In this document: positions 7,878 to 16,944 of the stretch, in pieces
Numbering within the stretch: the stretch's first letter is position 1
How the letters are laid out: the number at the start of each line of letters is the position of its first letter
NCBI GenBank assembly: GCA_964354345.1
Contig: CAYGZL010000017.1
Span: 31,401-95,400, forward strand
DNA: 64,000 bases
Origin: CAYGZL01 sp964354345
GTDB lineage: Bacteria; Chloroflexota; Anaerolineae; Anaerolineales; UBA4823
Direction: 5' to 3'
The notes under the pieces: model-generated
Seen by the model: the letters and a program-made list of their open reading frames with translations, nothing else
Told to the model about the DNA's origin: nothing
The model's database searches: none
Made by a program: the position numbers and the translations under genes

Positions 7878-9335
7878 CTATTTAATTCCGGTCAATGAGT
7901 AATCGAAGTACCGCAATCCCGCCTCAGGCTTCACCAGCGGCAGGCTGGTTTGCCCGGTAAATCCCAGGCGGATTTCTACCAGGCTGGTGGGTTTGCCCTC
8001 TTTCCAAACCTGGTTTTCCATCAGGAAATGAGCCGAGTCCAACCACAGGATCCCAGAGTTGGACAGGTATTGGTCCGTCAGCGGGCGTAGTTTACCATCC
8101 AGGCTGTACAATTGATAACCGTCAGTCTTACTCCAGATAACGATATTCTGGGATTCTGGCGTCCAGCAATCCAGCCCAACCCCCGTCCTGGCAATCAACA
8201 AGAAATCCTGGCTACCATCCAGGTTAGAGATATGTAACGCCAGCGCTTCCGGTTGGGTGGGATCCGTTTGGTGATAGTAAGCCAGGCGTAGTAAATCGGG
8301 TGAGAGATCGAAGTAACGACCAGGTGCCAGGGGGTATGTGTTGATTAATATGGGTGCACTACCGTCCAGCGCGATCGACCAGATTTGGGCTGGATCTTTA
8401 TGTAGATCACCAGGTCGCACAACCGCCACCAGGTGATCTCCATCCTGACCCCAGCGCATCACCAGGGCGCCTTCAAACGAGTTCTTTTGGTTTGTCTGAG
8501 ACAGTTCTAACAAAACGCGCGCCTGACCACCTTGCGGATTAATTATACGTAGTTGGGTTGGGCTAACGACGGCGATCCATTTACCATCCGGTGAGGCATA
8601 AAACTGGCCGCCTTCTCCTGCCGGCAATAGCGCTTCGTACTTTCCATTATCTGCATCAGCTATAAACAGGTCATTGGTCGGACGCATACCTTGGGGATCG
8701 TTAATCAGTGTGTTGAAGAGCAACTTGTGACTGTTGGGCAACCAACCTAATGAATAGAAAACGACGCCAGGTTCTTTGGGTGGCAACTGGGCGAAGTCTT
8801 CCAGGCTGATTAAGGCCTTTTCACCTCGACCATCGCTTTGGACAATCCACACACTCCCCTGGCGGTTGAATGCCACCAACTTACCATCGCCAGATAACCT
8901 GGCCTGGTTTGTGTCCGGGGTTAGAGAGGTCAATTTTTGCTCAGTTCCTCCCTGCCAGGTCCATAGGTTGTCCTGTCGCTTGAAGATCAGACGCAAACCA
9001 ACCAACTCACCTGGAAAGGTTGGGATCGTTTGTACCAGGGTGGGTGCTGGTGTAAGCTGTGACTCATCCGGTGAGGTCAGCTTTGACTCAGTAGGAGCCG
9101 GATAGGGGGAGGCGGGGCTGGGGATTGGCGCGCCTGGATATGGATTATCAGGTGTGACTTCGGTCGGCGCGGGATAAGCGCTGGTTAATTCTACGGATTG
9201 TGGCGTCAGCCTGGTGGGTAAGATGGGAGTGAAATTAACCGCGGTTGGCTTTTGTTCGGGAATTGTACTCTGGCAAGCTGCCAGAATAATCAGGCAGAGT
9301 AGAAGGCATCCAATAAAAAGGTTGTGTTTTTTCAT
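7878..9335 (-). CDS. Beta-propeller lipoprotein (TolB/PD40-like)
   Basis: Encodes 485 residues. MKKHNLFIGCLLLCLIILAAC gives a clear lipobox with Cys at about 21, then a Pro/Thr/Ser-rich linker to about residue 95. The rest has repeated WD40-like PD40 strands, for example RLSGDGKLVAFNRQGSVWIV, ASPDGKWIAVVSPTQLRII and LSPDLLRLAYYHQ, as in TolB-type propellers. It is expected on the outer face of the membrane as a binding or scaffold protein. Its ATG overlaps the stop of the upstream methyltransferase in ATGA, and the two-helix protein follows 10 bases downstream. No enzymatic motif was seen. Confidence 0.85.
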   Translation of the reverse strand: MKKHNLFIGCLLLCLIILAACQSTIPEQKPTAVNFTPILPTRLTPQSVELTSAYPAPTEVTPDNPYPGAPIPSPASPYPAPTESKLTSPDESQLTPAPTLVQTIPTFPGELVGLRLIFKRQDNLWTWQGGTEQKLTSLTPDTNQARLSGDGKLVAFNRQGSVWIVQSDGRGEKALISLEDFAQLPPKEPGVVFYSLGWLPNSHKLLFNTLINDPQGMRPTNDLFIADADNGKYEALLPAGEGGQFYASPDGKWIAVVSPTQLRIINPQGGQARVLLELSQTNQKNSFEGALVMRWGQDGDHLVAVVRPGDLHKDPAQIWSIALDGSAPILINTYPLAPGRYFDLSPDLLRLAYYHQTDPTQPEALALHISNLDGSQDFLLIARTGVGLDCWTPESQNIVIWSKTDGYQLYSLDGKLRPLTDQYLSNSGILWLDSAHFLMENQVWKEGKPTSLVEIRLGFTGQTSLPLVKPEAGLRYFDYSLTGIK

Positions 9336-9928
9336 GAATCATTACCTGAGTTTGAGGGGTGGATACGCTGGTTGGGTGCTATTACCTCCCCTTCCATCCC
9401 TTCCACCTTACTGTCGAAAGGCGCATGCCGGGGGATCCAACGTGGCACATTCCGTTTATAGTCCTGGTACTGTTCACCAAAACGTTTTTCCAACATGGGT
9501 TCCTCGGCCAGGGGGATGTAAATCAGGTTCAATATAAAAAATACTCCGAGCCATCCCAACAAAGCAACCGAACCCAAAAGAAGGGTTTCACCGATCAGGA
9601 TACAAAATACACTGCTGATCATCGGGTTGCGCAATTGGCGATATAGCCCTTGGACAACCAGGCGTTGCGTTGGATCCCAGGGCGCGATCGTACCCTGGCC
9701 AAGCCTGGTTAATGTCCGTGCACTTTTCACCAGAAATAATAAGCCAAATCCAATCAACCCCAGCCCGGCAAAATCCAGCAGCAGGTTGATCGGTCTCACC
9801 AGCCCCCAGCCCGGGTTTAAGGACTCGGTTGCTATCAACAATACTGCCGGGATTAGGATCGTTACTGTACCGGGTAGTAATAAAATCGCCCGAACTTGCT
9901 TCCAATCTATATGAATTTTCACAAACAC
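9332..9928 (-). CDS. Isoprenylcysteine carboxyl methyltransferase (ICMT/PEMT)-family membrane protein
   Basis: Encodes 198 residues with four to five hydrophobic helices. The family signature is visible: VVQGLYRQLRNPM, then ILIGETLLLGS, then LAEEPMLEKRFGEQYQDYKRNVPRWIP, which form the SAM and substrate site of ICMT/phospholipid methyltransferase-type enzymes. These methylate lipids or prenylated groups; the substrate here is unknown. The start is GTG at 9928 (AGGA eight bases upstream) or GTG at 9922. A C-terminal extension of about 25 residues is low in structure. The stop overlaps the start of the propeller lipoprotein by four bases, showing translational coupling. Confidence 0.85.
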   Translation of the reverse strand: MFVKIHIDWKQVRAILLLPGTVTILIPAVLLIATESLNPGWGLVRPINLLLDFAGLGLIGFGLLFLVKSARTLTRLGQGTIAPWDPTQRLVVQGLYRQLRNPMISSVFCILIGETLLLGSVALLGWLGVFFILNLIYIPLAEEPMLEKRFGEQYQDYKRNVPRWIPRHAPFDSKVEGMEGEVIAPNQRIHPSNSGNDS

Positions 9929-10032
9929 CCTCGCATTCCTGGATCACCAGCCACCCAGGTCGGTTAATTTGCTTTTCGGTTATATTATCTGTGGATTGTA
10001 AAACCATCGAGTGGATTTGGGTAGGTTCCTGC

Positions 10033-10038
10033 TATAAT
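10033..10038 (+). promoter_or_regulatory. Extended -10 close to the PfkB-family start
   Basis: TGCTATAAT (10030-10038) contains a perfect -10 with the TGn extension. The ATG is at 10049, so a start 6-7 bases downstream would leave a leader of only about four bases. No clear -35 lies at the right distance. Confidence 0.5.
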
Positions 10039-10048
10039 CACGACCAGG

Positions 10049-10996
10049 ATGACCATTCCGGCTATCTACACGGTTACGCCTAATCCCGGCCTGGATCGGA
10101 CGCTGACTGTAGACCAGATAGTGTTCGACGAAGTGCTACGGGCGCAATCCCTACGCCTGGATTGGGGGGGAAAAGGTTTCAATGTCGCCCGTGTTTTGAA
10201 AACACTGGGAATTCCAAGCATGGTTTTGGGATTTATTGGCGGCGCAACTGGCCAACGGATGGTAGAAGGGTTGCATGACCTGGGTATCCAGACTGATTTT
10301 GTGACCATCGCGGAGGAAACGCGTACCAATACTGTATTTCTGGAAACTGCCAGTTCCCGTTATATCAAAGTGAATGAGATTGGGCCTACCGTCCAGCCAG
10401 AGGAAGTACAGGCTTTATTGCTAAAAGCCGAAAGCTTGGCTCAACTGGATTCCCTCTGGGTGCTGGCAGGTAGTCTTCCCGCAGGCGTTTCAGACGATTA
10501 TTATCGCCAGATGATAGATCGGCTGAACAGGCGCGGGGCGCGGGTGTGCCTGGATACCAGCGGTGAGGCATTGCGCCTGGGGTGTGAAGCGCAGCCATTT
10601 TTAATCAAACCTAACGCGAGCGAGGCGGCAGAGTTGACCGGGCAGCCGGTGAATGATCCGCTCCAGGCAGTTACCGCGGCGCGAACAATCTTGAGGTTGG
10701 GGATTCCTCGGGTGGTGATCTCCTTAGGTGGGCAGGGTTTATTGGTAGCTGGCGATGAGCAGGCTGTTCTGGCCAGACTGCCGGAAGTGCCGGTGAAGGC
10801 AGTCACCGGCGCGGGTGATGCAACCATGGCGGGATTACTCTGGGCGCTGGAACGCGGCGGTGACCTGGCAGAGATGGCGCGCTCTGGGGCCGCACTCGGT
10901 ACCGCTTCAGTGATGCATACAGGTGTCGCAGAAATAAACCTGGCAGATGTCTACCAGGTTTATGCTCAAGTCCAGCTCGAAACGTATTCGATTTGA
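10049..10996 (+). CDS. 1-phosphofructokinase / tagatose-6-phosphate kinase (PfkB family)
   Basis: Encodes 315 residues. The N-terminus YTVTPNPGLDRTLTVD and DWGGKGFNVARVLKTLG are the sugar-phosphate binding signature of the FruK/LacC branch of the PfkB family. The C-terminal VTGAGDATMAGLLWAL carries the anion hole and catalytic Asp. It phosphorylates a sugar phosphate with ATP in the cytoplasm; fructose-1-phosphate and tagatose-6-phosphate cannot be told apart here. No PTS gene is adjacent. The start at 10049 fits family N-termini and has only a weak Shine-Dalgarno, consistent with a near-leaderless message. Confidence 0.9.
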   Translation: MTIPAIYTVTPNPGLDRTLTVDQIVFDEVLRAQSLRLDWGGKGFNVARVLKTLGIPSMVLGFIGGATGQRMVEGLHDLGIQTDFVTIAEETRTNTVFLETASSRYIKVNEIGPTVQPEEVQALLLKAESLAQLDSLWVLAGSLPAGVSDDYYRQMIDRLNRRGARVCLDTSGEALRLGCEAQPFLIKPNASEAAELTGQPVNDPLQAVTAARTILRLGIPRVVISLGGQGLLVAGDEQAVLARLPEVPVKAVTGAGDATMAGLLWALERGGDLAEMARSGAALGTASVMHTGVAEINLADVYQVYAQVQLETYSI

Positions 10997-11009
10997 AACA
11001 ATGTCAGAT

Positions 11010-11672
11010 TTATATATCCGTTCCAGGCTTTTTCATTGGTTTGAATAAACCGTCAGGATTGACGCCCAGCATACCCGCTTCATAGGAGCGACGATCGACT
11101 GGCGTAAGTTGAGCTATCTGCCTGGAGCTGAGCAGCGGGAAGTGCTTCATTTTCCCCAAACGTCTCTCTATCGCATCCACCCCCGCATCATCCCACATCC
11201 AGTTCAGCTTTGCGTATGCTGTCAGGTTCAAGGGCAAGGTGTAATAGCGCAGGGTACGAAAGCCATCGAATGAATAATAGGCTTCGAAATATGACATGAT
11301 CAGCTCACGTAGACTGCGGTAAACCGGCTCGCGAAAACGCAAGCCGACATAATTTGATTTAGCTACCGCGCCATAACAGCCATCGACCTGGTAAATGGCC
11401 AGGACATGATCGTCATCTGTGCCTGGCTCGGGCAGGATATCCACAATACGCGGCGGATAGCCCAGCCGCCACAGCGCCAGGGCTGCAAATAAACCACCAT
11501 CCAGGCAGTGCGCCTGCCGGTCGTGCATCACCCGCACTGGACTGCGGTTCAGGTCCCCCGCGGGATATTGTACGGTATCCAGAAAAGACTGGATATCCAG
11601 CGGTGAATTCAAGCAATTCAGGATCTGTTGTTCTTCTTCGCTTAATTGTTGATCCAATACTTCCCAAATCAT
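11010..11672 (-). CDS. Transglutaminase-like fold protein
   Basis: Encodes 220 residues from the ATG at 11672, with CAGGAGG upstream; the longer frame overlaps the divergent thioesterase promoter and is rejected. A Cys-His arrangement of transglutaminase/peptidase-like proteins is visible: the helix HCLDGGLFAALALWRLGYPP holds the candidate nucleophile Cys, followed by DDDHVLAIYQVDGCYGAVAKSNY with the candidate His and a possible third polar residue. There is no signal peptide, so it is probably cytoplasmic. It may be a protease-like or protein-modifying enzyme; the substrate is unknown. It converges on the PfkB-type kinase gene. Confidence 0.7.
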   Translation of the reverse strand: MIWEVLDQQLSEEEQQILNCLNSPLDIQSFLDTVQYPAGDLNRSPVRVMHDRQAHCLDGGLFAALALWRLGYPPRIVDILPEPGTDDDHVLAIYQVDGCYGAVAKSNYVGLRFREPVYRSLRELIMSYFEAYYSFDGFRTLRYYTLPLNLTAYAKLNWMWDDAGVDAIERRLGKMKHFPLLSSRQIAQLTPVDRRSYEAGMLGVNPDGLFKPMKKPGTDI

Positions 11673-11715
11673 CCTCTTGCCAGCCTCCTGCTCAGCTATA
11701 AAAATATAAATTAAC

Positions 11716-11742
11716 CTGCCTGAGAACGGAAGGCAGTATAAT
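11716..11742 (+). promoter_or_regulatory. Promoter with overlapping inverted repeat upstream of thioesterase
   Basis: TATAAT at 11737-11742 lies 20 bases before the ribosome site of the thioesterase. The inverted repeat CTGCCT-N9-AGGCAG (11716-11721 and 11731-11736) touches its upstream edge, where a repressor could bind. The region is shared with the divergent transglutaminase-like gene. No convincing -35 was found. Confidence 0.4.
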
Positions 11743-11771
11743 AGTTTATCGGTGAAATCGCAAGGAGCATG

Positions 11772-12266
11772 ATGGAACAGAAGGCTTTTCAGGATTATTA
11801 CCCAGACCATTTTAGTTATTGTTATGGCTGCGGGCGATTGAACGAACACGGCTTACAGATCAAGAGCTACTGGGACACGCCGGATGAATCCTTCTGCCAT
11901 TTCACTCCACGCCCGTATCACATTGCTGTGCCGGGTTATGTCTATGGCGGGTTGATCGCCTCCTTGATTGATTGCCATTGCACCGGCACTGCTGCAGCCG
12001 CCACTTACCGCCTCTTGGGACGCCCACCAGACGCCGAGCCCGCCTTACGCTTTTTAACCGCCTCGCTGCATGTTGATTACTTAAGACCGACGCCATTAGG
12101 ATTGGCGCTCGAAATCCGAGCGCAGGTGAAAGAGATCAAAGGGCGGAAAGTAGTCATGGCAGCCCGCTTGCTGGCGCACGATCAACTCTGCGCACGTGGG
12201 GAGGTGGTGGCTGTCCAGGTGCCGGCTGATATGCTCCTCGATCTTGCTAAAGGAAACAACCTGTGA
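11772..12266 (+). CDS. PaaI-type hotdog thioesterase
   Basis: Encodes 164 residues. HFSYCYGCGRLNEHGLQIK at the N-terminus and VPGYVYGGLIASLIDCHCTGTAAAA on the central helix are characteristic of the PaaI/YbgC-like hotdog acyl-CoA thioesterases; HVDYLRPTPLG is the usual following strand. It should hydrolyse an acyl-CoA in the cytoplasm, substrate unknown. Two ATGs are adjacent at 11769 and 11772. AAGGAG ends only one base before the first, so the second is slightly favoured. The stop TGA overlaps the GTG start of the next gene. Confidence 0.85.
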   Translation: MEQKAFQDYYPDHFSYCYGCGRLNEHGLQIKSYWDTPDESFCHFTPRPYHIAVPGYVYGGLIASLIDCHCTGTAAAATYRLLGRPPDAEPALRFLTASLHVDYLRPTPLGLALEIRAQVKEIKGRKVVMAARLLAHDQLCARGEVVAVQVPADMLLDLAKGNNL

Positions 12267-13681
12267 AACGGTGGATCATTTTTCTTTTATTGGGACTATT
12301 AATCAGTGTGTTTTGGCCCGGCCTGGTGGCTAAATCCAATGACAAATCCAATCCGGTACAGGATCTGATCCCTCCATCCAATCAAGAGCCGTTACCCCTC
12401 ACAATATACCATCCGGTGCTCTTTACGCGCGGCCTGACCCCTTCTCCATACGGAATTGAAACGCCTTTTCTGCCTGATTCTTTCGGCATTCTTAAATTAC
12501 ATGAAGCTGGCGCTTATTACATCCGGCGAAATGGTATCGCATGGCCAGAGGTTGAACCTGAGCAGGGACAGCGCAATTGGGGCGTCTTATCTATCCTGGA
12601 TTATGAAATTACTCAATATAGCCTGCATGGCTGGAAAGTAATATTAATCGTTAAGCAGACCCCGACCTGGGCGCAAAAGATGCCTGGTTCGCTGTGTGGG
12701 CCGATGAAGCCCGAGACGATCGGTGCATTCGCCAGCTTCATGCATGATCTGGTTACTCGCTACAGCCAACCTCCCTATAACGTTAAGTATTGGGAAATTG
12801 GGAATGAGCCCGATGTCGAGACCAATACAGTGCCAGGTTTACAATTTTTTGGGTGTTGGGGCGACCTCAGCGATCCTTATTTCGGGGGTGGTTACTACGC
12901 CGAAATGCTTAAGCAGGTATATCCTGCGGTAAAATCAGCTGATCCACAGGCTAAAATATTAATGGGCGGACTCCTCCTGGATTGTAATCCAGATAATCCC
13001 CCTGACAGCGGCTGCCTGGCCGGTAAGTTCTTCGAAGGGATCTTGCTCGGAGGTGGTGGGGCATACCTGGATTGGATCAATTTCCATGCGTATGATTATT
13101 ACTTCAATAACGGCGTTTACGGCAATCCTAAATGGAACACCGGGAATACCAGCATTTCAATCCCCCGCGCCAAGTATCAGTACCTGAAGTCTGTTGCAGA
13201 CCGTCATAACCTGGTGGGCAAGTTCTACATTAACAGTGAGACAGCATTGTTATGTATGAACACCTGTGATGACCGCTTTGAGCAGACGAAAAGTGAGTGG
13301 CTGGCCCGGGTCTATCCTGATGCGATTGTTTTGGGTTTTAAAGCTAACATCTGGTATAACCTGTATTACGTCTGGAGAAGCACAGGACTGATCACCACTG
13401 CTAATCTAACTACACCAGCATACACGGCTTATGCCCGCAGTAATATGGAATTAGCCGGTGCGCAATATCTTGGGGAGGTCAGCCAACCAGGTGTTCAAGG
13501 ATATGAGTTCCAGGTTCCTGGACGGCGAGTGTGGGTGTTATGGTCGTCCGATGGGGGGACTCACCCGTATTACCTGCCAGGCACACCCTACGCAGTGCTA
13601 GATGTTGCTGGGAATTCCCTCGCCCCTTACTCGCCCCTGTGGATTACAGCCAGCCCGGTGTATATCCGCTGGGTTCCCTGA
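12263..13681 (+). CDS. Secreted clan-A glycoside hydrolase-like protein
   Basis: Encodes 472 residues with a GTG start overlapping the thioesterase stop (GTGA). A signal peptide or membrane anchor (IIFLLLGLLISVFWPGLVA) precedes a TIM-barrel-like domain. VKYWEIGNEPDVETN supplies the likely acid/base Glu, and YINSETALLC the likely nucleophile Glu at the end of a later strand, the clan GH-A pattern seen in GH39/GH5-related enzymes. It probably acts on an extracellular polysaccharide; the exact family and substrate are not certain. IYHPVLF shortly after the signal is reminiscent of the YLP-type motif on the subtilase. Confidence 0.75.
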   Translation: MKRWIIFLLLGLLISVFWPGLVAKSNDKSNPVQDLIPPSNQEPLPLTIYHPVLFTRGLTPSPYGIETPFLPDSFGILKLHEAGAYYIRRNGIAWPEVEPEQGQRNWGVLSILDYEITQYSLHGWKVILIVKQTPTWAQKMPGSLCGPMKPETIGAFASFMHDLVTRYSQPPYNVKYWEIGNEPDVETNTVPGLQFFGCWGDLSDPYFGGGYYAEMLKQVYPAVKSADPQAKILMGGLLLDCNPDNPPDSGCLAGKFFEGILLGGGGAYLDWINFHAYDYYFNNGVYGNPKWNTGNTSISIPRAKYQYLKSVADRHNLVGKFYINSETALLCMNTCDDRFEQTKSEWLARVYPDAIVLGFKANIWYNLYYVWRSTGLITTANLTTPAYTAYARSNMELAGAQYLGEVSQPGVQGYEFQVPGRRVWVLWSSDGGTHPYYLPGTPYAVLDVAGNSLAPYSPLWITASPVYIRWVP

Positions 13682-13713
13682 TCATCGGTTTCGACACTTT
13701 TTACTCCGATAGG

Positions 13714-16700
13714 CTAGTCTAGATTCCAGATTCGTTCAGCTCGGATGAAGGGTTCGCCTTTATCCCGATCAAGCTCGACGATTCCTTCCAATAGATATGT
13801 TCGTCCTTTACTGAACGTGCTCCGATTCCGCTGGTATACATCAGCAAAGATGACCACATCCAGCATACCTTCTAAGTCTTCCAGGGTCATAAAGTAGATA
13901 TACTCGCCCCGGCTGGTGTTGCTGCGCCGCCAGGTCTGGCGCATCCCCGCCAGCCGGACACGTTGTCCCAGGCGAGCGGCAGCTTCCACCGTGGTCAGGG
14001 CGCCAGCAGAACGGATGCGCTCGGAGGCCAGCTCCAACGGATGGGCGATGATTCCGGCGCCCAGAATTTCTTCCTGAGCGGCGACTTTCTCAGCCAACGA
14101 CCAATCTTCCTGGCCGGAGCTCTCCCATGAGAAGAGCGTCATTTGACCTCCTCGCCAACCACCCTGTTTCAATTGATCCAACAAGACCGGGATGAGCCCA
14201 AAACCTTCCAATGCACCGACCTTAACCAAATTCTCCGCTTCTACGGGTCGAGGATCCACACGCACCAGGAAATCCAAAAAGGAATTGAATGGTCGTTCAT
14301 GCAGGATATTTCCCTGGGTGCGTCGGGTGAGTTCCCGCACCTGATCCAAACCCATGAATAATACCGGTTGACCATCCAGGTAGCTTACGCTGAACTGCTG
14401 CCGGGCGTGATTGACCTGGGGTGGTCGGATTGCCAGACCTAACCGGCGTGCTTCATTCAGGTAAATCCGTTGGTTATAATATCCACCCCAGTTGGCCAAC
14501 ACCGCGGCCATGAACAGCGCGGGGTAATGGGTTTTACACCAGGCTGAGCGCCACGCAATCAGGGCATACGATGCGGCGTGGGCTTTGGGAAAGCCATAGC
14601 CAGCAAAAGCTACCATCAGCTCCCAAATCCGTTCTGAGGCTGGGAGTGGTACAGCATGGTGGGTGGCTGCCCCAGCGATGAACTTTTCTTTAAGTGTTTG
14701 CATCTGCTGTCCGGGATCGAAATGCGACATCGCCCTCCGCAATAAGTCAGCATCCGCCAGGCTCAACCCTGCCAGCTCGTGAGCGATACGCAGCACCTGC
14801 TCCTGGTAAAGGATCACACCGTGGGTATCGGCGAGCAGGGGCGTCAGGGAAGGATGGATTTCGTAGGGTTGTACCTGTTCAATCGCATGTGAACCAACCA
14901 ATGTGCTGCTTTGTTGACTCACATGGCGGCGTACAAAATCATCTTTCAATCCACCAGAAAGCGGACCAGGCCGGTAGAGCGCCAGGGCCACCATCAGGTC
15001 GTCAATACTCCGGGCGTGAATTTCTTTGAGCGTGGCGCGCATCCCGGGGCTTTCGATTTGAAAGCAGCCGATCGTGCGTCCTTGCAGCAGCGTATCGCTC
15101 GTGGCGGGATCCGTGGTAGGAATCGCCTCCAATGCACTGAGAGCATTCACAGTGCCTTTAACAGCGATTTGCGGGTAATCGAACACTGCCTTTTCTAACC
15201 GATCCGATGGTGTCGACTGGTTAATGGATAACATGGCTTCACCCACATCGCCCAAAACAGTCAATCCGCGGATACCCAACAAGTCAATTTTGACCAATCC
15301 CAGGTGTTCTATGGAGTTAAGATCGAACTGAGTAATCTTAACGCCCTTGGCAGCCATCTGAGTTGGCACCAAATCTGTCATCGGACCAGGCGAAATGACC
15401 ACACCGCCGGGGTGAACGGATAAGTGGTGCGGGAGGCCGATCAGCGCGGTCGCGTCCTGTAAAATCGCCTGATATTTACCGTCCCGGTATTGTTCTTTTA
15501 GTTCGGCATACGGATCTGAGGTAGGATTCGGACGATCGGGTGGTCCATACCAGTGGTGGGGCAGGCTGTCGGCCAAGCGATTGACTTCCTCGGCTGGCAA
15601 TCCATGCGCTTTGGCGACCTCGCGCAGCGCCGAGCGGCTGCGGAAGCGGTTGATCGTGGAGACAGTAGCCACTCGATCTTCTCCGAAACGTTCGTAGACG
15701 AAGTGGATTAAATCATCGCGACGGCGAGAACAGATGTCGGTGTCAATGTCGGGTGGCGTGGCACGCGCCGGATTCAGGAAACGTTCAAAGTAAAGATTCA
15801 GGCGCAGTGGGTCCGGAGAGGTAATCCCGATACAATGCGCCACCAGGGACGAAGCTGCGGAGCCACGCGAAGAAAACGGGATGCCTTGCTGCCGGGCATA
15901 GTTTAAAATTTCCTCGACGATCAGGAATAGCGCCGTGTAACCACATTGGTGGATGACCTCCAGCTCGTGATCGAGGCGCTGTTGAATTTCACACGAGAGC
16001 TCTCCGTAGATCTGGTGTGCGCCGGTTTCTGCCTTTTGACGCAACAGGATGATTGCTGTGACCCCCGCAGGTAGATCAACTTCAGGAAAGTGCGGTCGGT
16101 TTAACGGCAGATCGAGCTGGCAACGTAGCGCGATTTGCTGAGTATTATCCAGAGCGGTTGGATAGTTGGCGAAACGGGTGACCATCTCAATCTGGTCCAG
16201 GTAATAAGCATCAGGCGGGGCACAGGCATCCTCCGGAACTTCATTGATAGAGCGGATCAGGCGAATCGCGCTCAACACCCGTTGAAGATGTGCCTGTTGG
16301 GGGATGAGATAATGGATGTCATGGCTGGCCACGATCGGTAGGTGTTGGCGATGGGCCAGGATTGCTTGCTTGCTGATTAACTCATCATCCTCTGGGGTGT
16401 GATGTTGGAGTTCTACATACAGACTGTCTCCGAAGAGATTATAAAGCGCTGCCAACCAGGCTTCTGCTGAAGAGCGTTGGTTTGCCCTTAGCAGGCCAGT
16501 CAATGCGCTGCGCCTCCCGCCAGTCAAGCAGATCAGTTTTGTCGCTTCCTGTGCCAAAATTCCGAAGGGCAATGTCGCCTGGTCATTTTCGAGAAGGCTG
16601 CTGATCCGGCTCAAGCTACGCCAACCGGTCAGATCCATGGCGTAGAGCGCTAACACGCCCGTCATGGCACCTGGTATATCAGTCGGGAAGCCGGTGTTTA

Positions 16701-16896
16701 CTTCCAGACCCAACAGGGGATGTATTCCCGACGCCCGGCAAGCATGAAAAAATTCAACCGCCCCTGTCAGGCTATGATGATCAGTTAATGCCAGGGCTGG
16801 CATACCGTACGTGACAGCCGTCTGTACCAGTTGGAAAGGCGAAGCCAGGCCACGCAGGAATGAATAGCCTGACTGGGCACGCAGGTGCGTCAACAT
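13714..16896 (-). CDS. DNA polymerase III alpha subunit, DnaE2/ImuC-like
   Basis: Encodes 1060 residues, the usual length for DnaE2. The PHP domain is N-terminal (SGYSFLRG, ALALTDHHSLTGAVEFF). The polymerase core has PFSSRGSAASSLVAHCIGIT and PPDIDTDICSRRRDDLI with catalytic Asp residues, and later GFPKAHAASYALIAWRSAWC. A C-terminal OB-fold follows (VRLAGMRQTWRRSN). PDIDTD rather than PDFDID, and the overall size, favour the error-prone DnaE2/ImuC branch over the replicative DnaE1. No imuA or imuB lies nearby. It follows the CDP-alcohol phosphatidyltransferase by 48 bases on the same strand. Expected role: damage-tolerant synthesis. Confidence 0.88.
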   Translation of the reverse strand: MLTHLRAQSGYSFLRGLASPFQLVQTAVTYGMPALALTDHHSLTGAVEFFHACRASGIHPLLGLEVNTGFPTDIPGAMTGVLALYAMDLTGWRSLSRISSLLENDQATLPFGILAQEATKLICLTGGRRSALTGLLRANQRSSAEAWLAALYNLFGDSLYVELQHHTPEDDELISKQAILAHRQHLPIVASHDIHYLIPQQAHLQRVLSAIRLIRSINEVPEDACAPPDAYYLDQIEMVTRFANYPTALDNTQQIALRCQLDLPLNRPHFPEVDLPAGVTAIILLRQKAETGAHQIYGELSCEIQQRLDHELEVIHQCGYTALFLIVEEILNYARQQGIPFSSRGSAASSLVAHCIGITSPDPLRLNLYFERFLNPARATPPDIDTDICSRRRDDLIHFVYERFGEDRVATVSTINRFRSRSALREVAKAHGLPAEEVNRLADSLPHHWYGPPDRPNPTSDPYAELKEQYRDGKYQAILQDATALIGLPHHLSVHPGGVVISPGPMTDLVPTQMAAKGVKITQFDLNSIEHLGLVKIDLLGIRGLTVLGDVGEAMLSINQSTPSDRLEKAVFDYPQIAVKGTVNALSALEAIPTTDPATSDTLLQGRTIGCFQIESPGMRATLKEIHARSIDDLMVALALYRPGPLSGGLKDDFVRRHVSQQSSTLVGSHAIEQVQPYEIHPSLTPLLADTHGVILYQEQVLRIAHELAGLSLADADLLRRAMSHFDPGQQMQTLKEKFIAGAATHHAVPLPASERIWELMVAFAGYGFPKAHAASYALIAWRSAWCKTHYPALFMAAVLANWGGYYNQRIYLNEARRLGLAIRPPQVNHARQQFSVSYLDGQPVLFMGLDQVRELTRRTQGNILHERPFNSFLDFLVRVDPRPVEAENLVKVGALEGFGLIPVLLDQLKQGGWRGGQMTLFSWESSGQEDWSLAEKVAAQEEILGAGIIAHPLELASERIRSAGALTTVEAAARLGQRVRLAGMRQTWRRSNTSRGEYIYFMTLEDLEGMLDVVIFADVYQRNRSTFSKGRTYLLEGIVELDRDKGEPFIRAERIWNLD

Positions 16897-16944
16897 CGCC
16901 CTACTCAGCTAATGGGGGTAAGTGAAAAGATGATAATTCCCGAT

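Noticed and set aside
9588..10007. 139-codon minus-strand frame overlapping the ICMT-family gene
   Set aside because: The ICMT-family frame has clear family motifs over the same bases; this frame is off register and has no recognisable domain.
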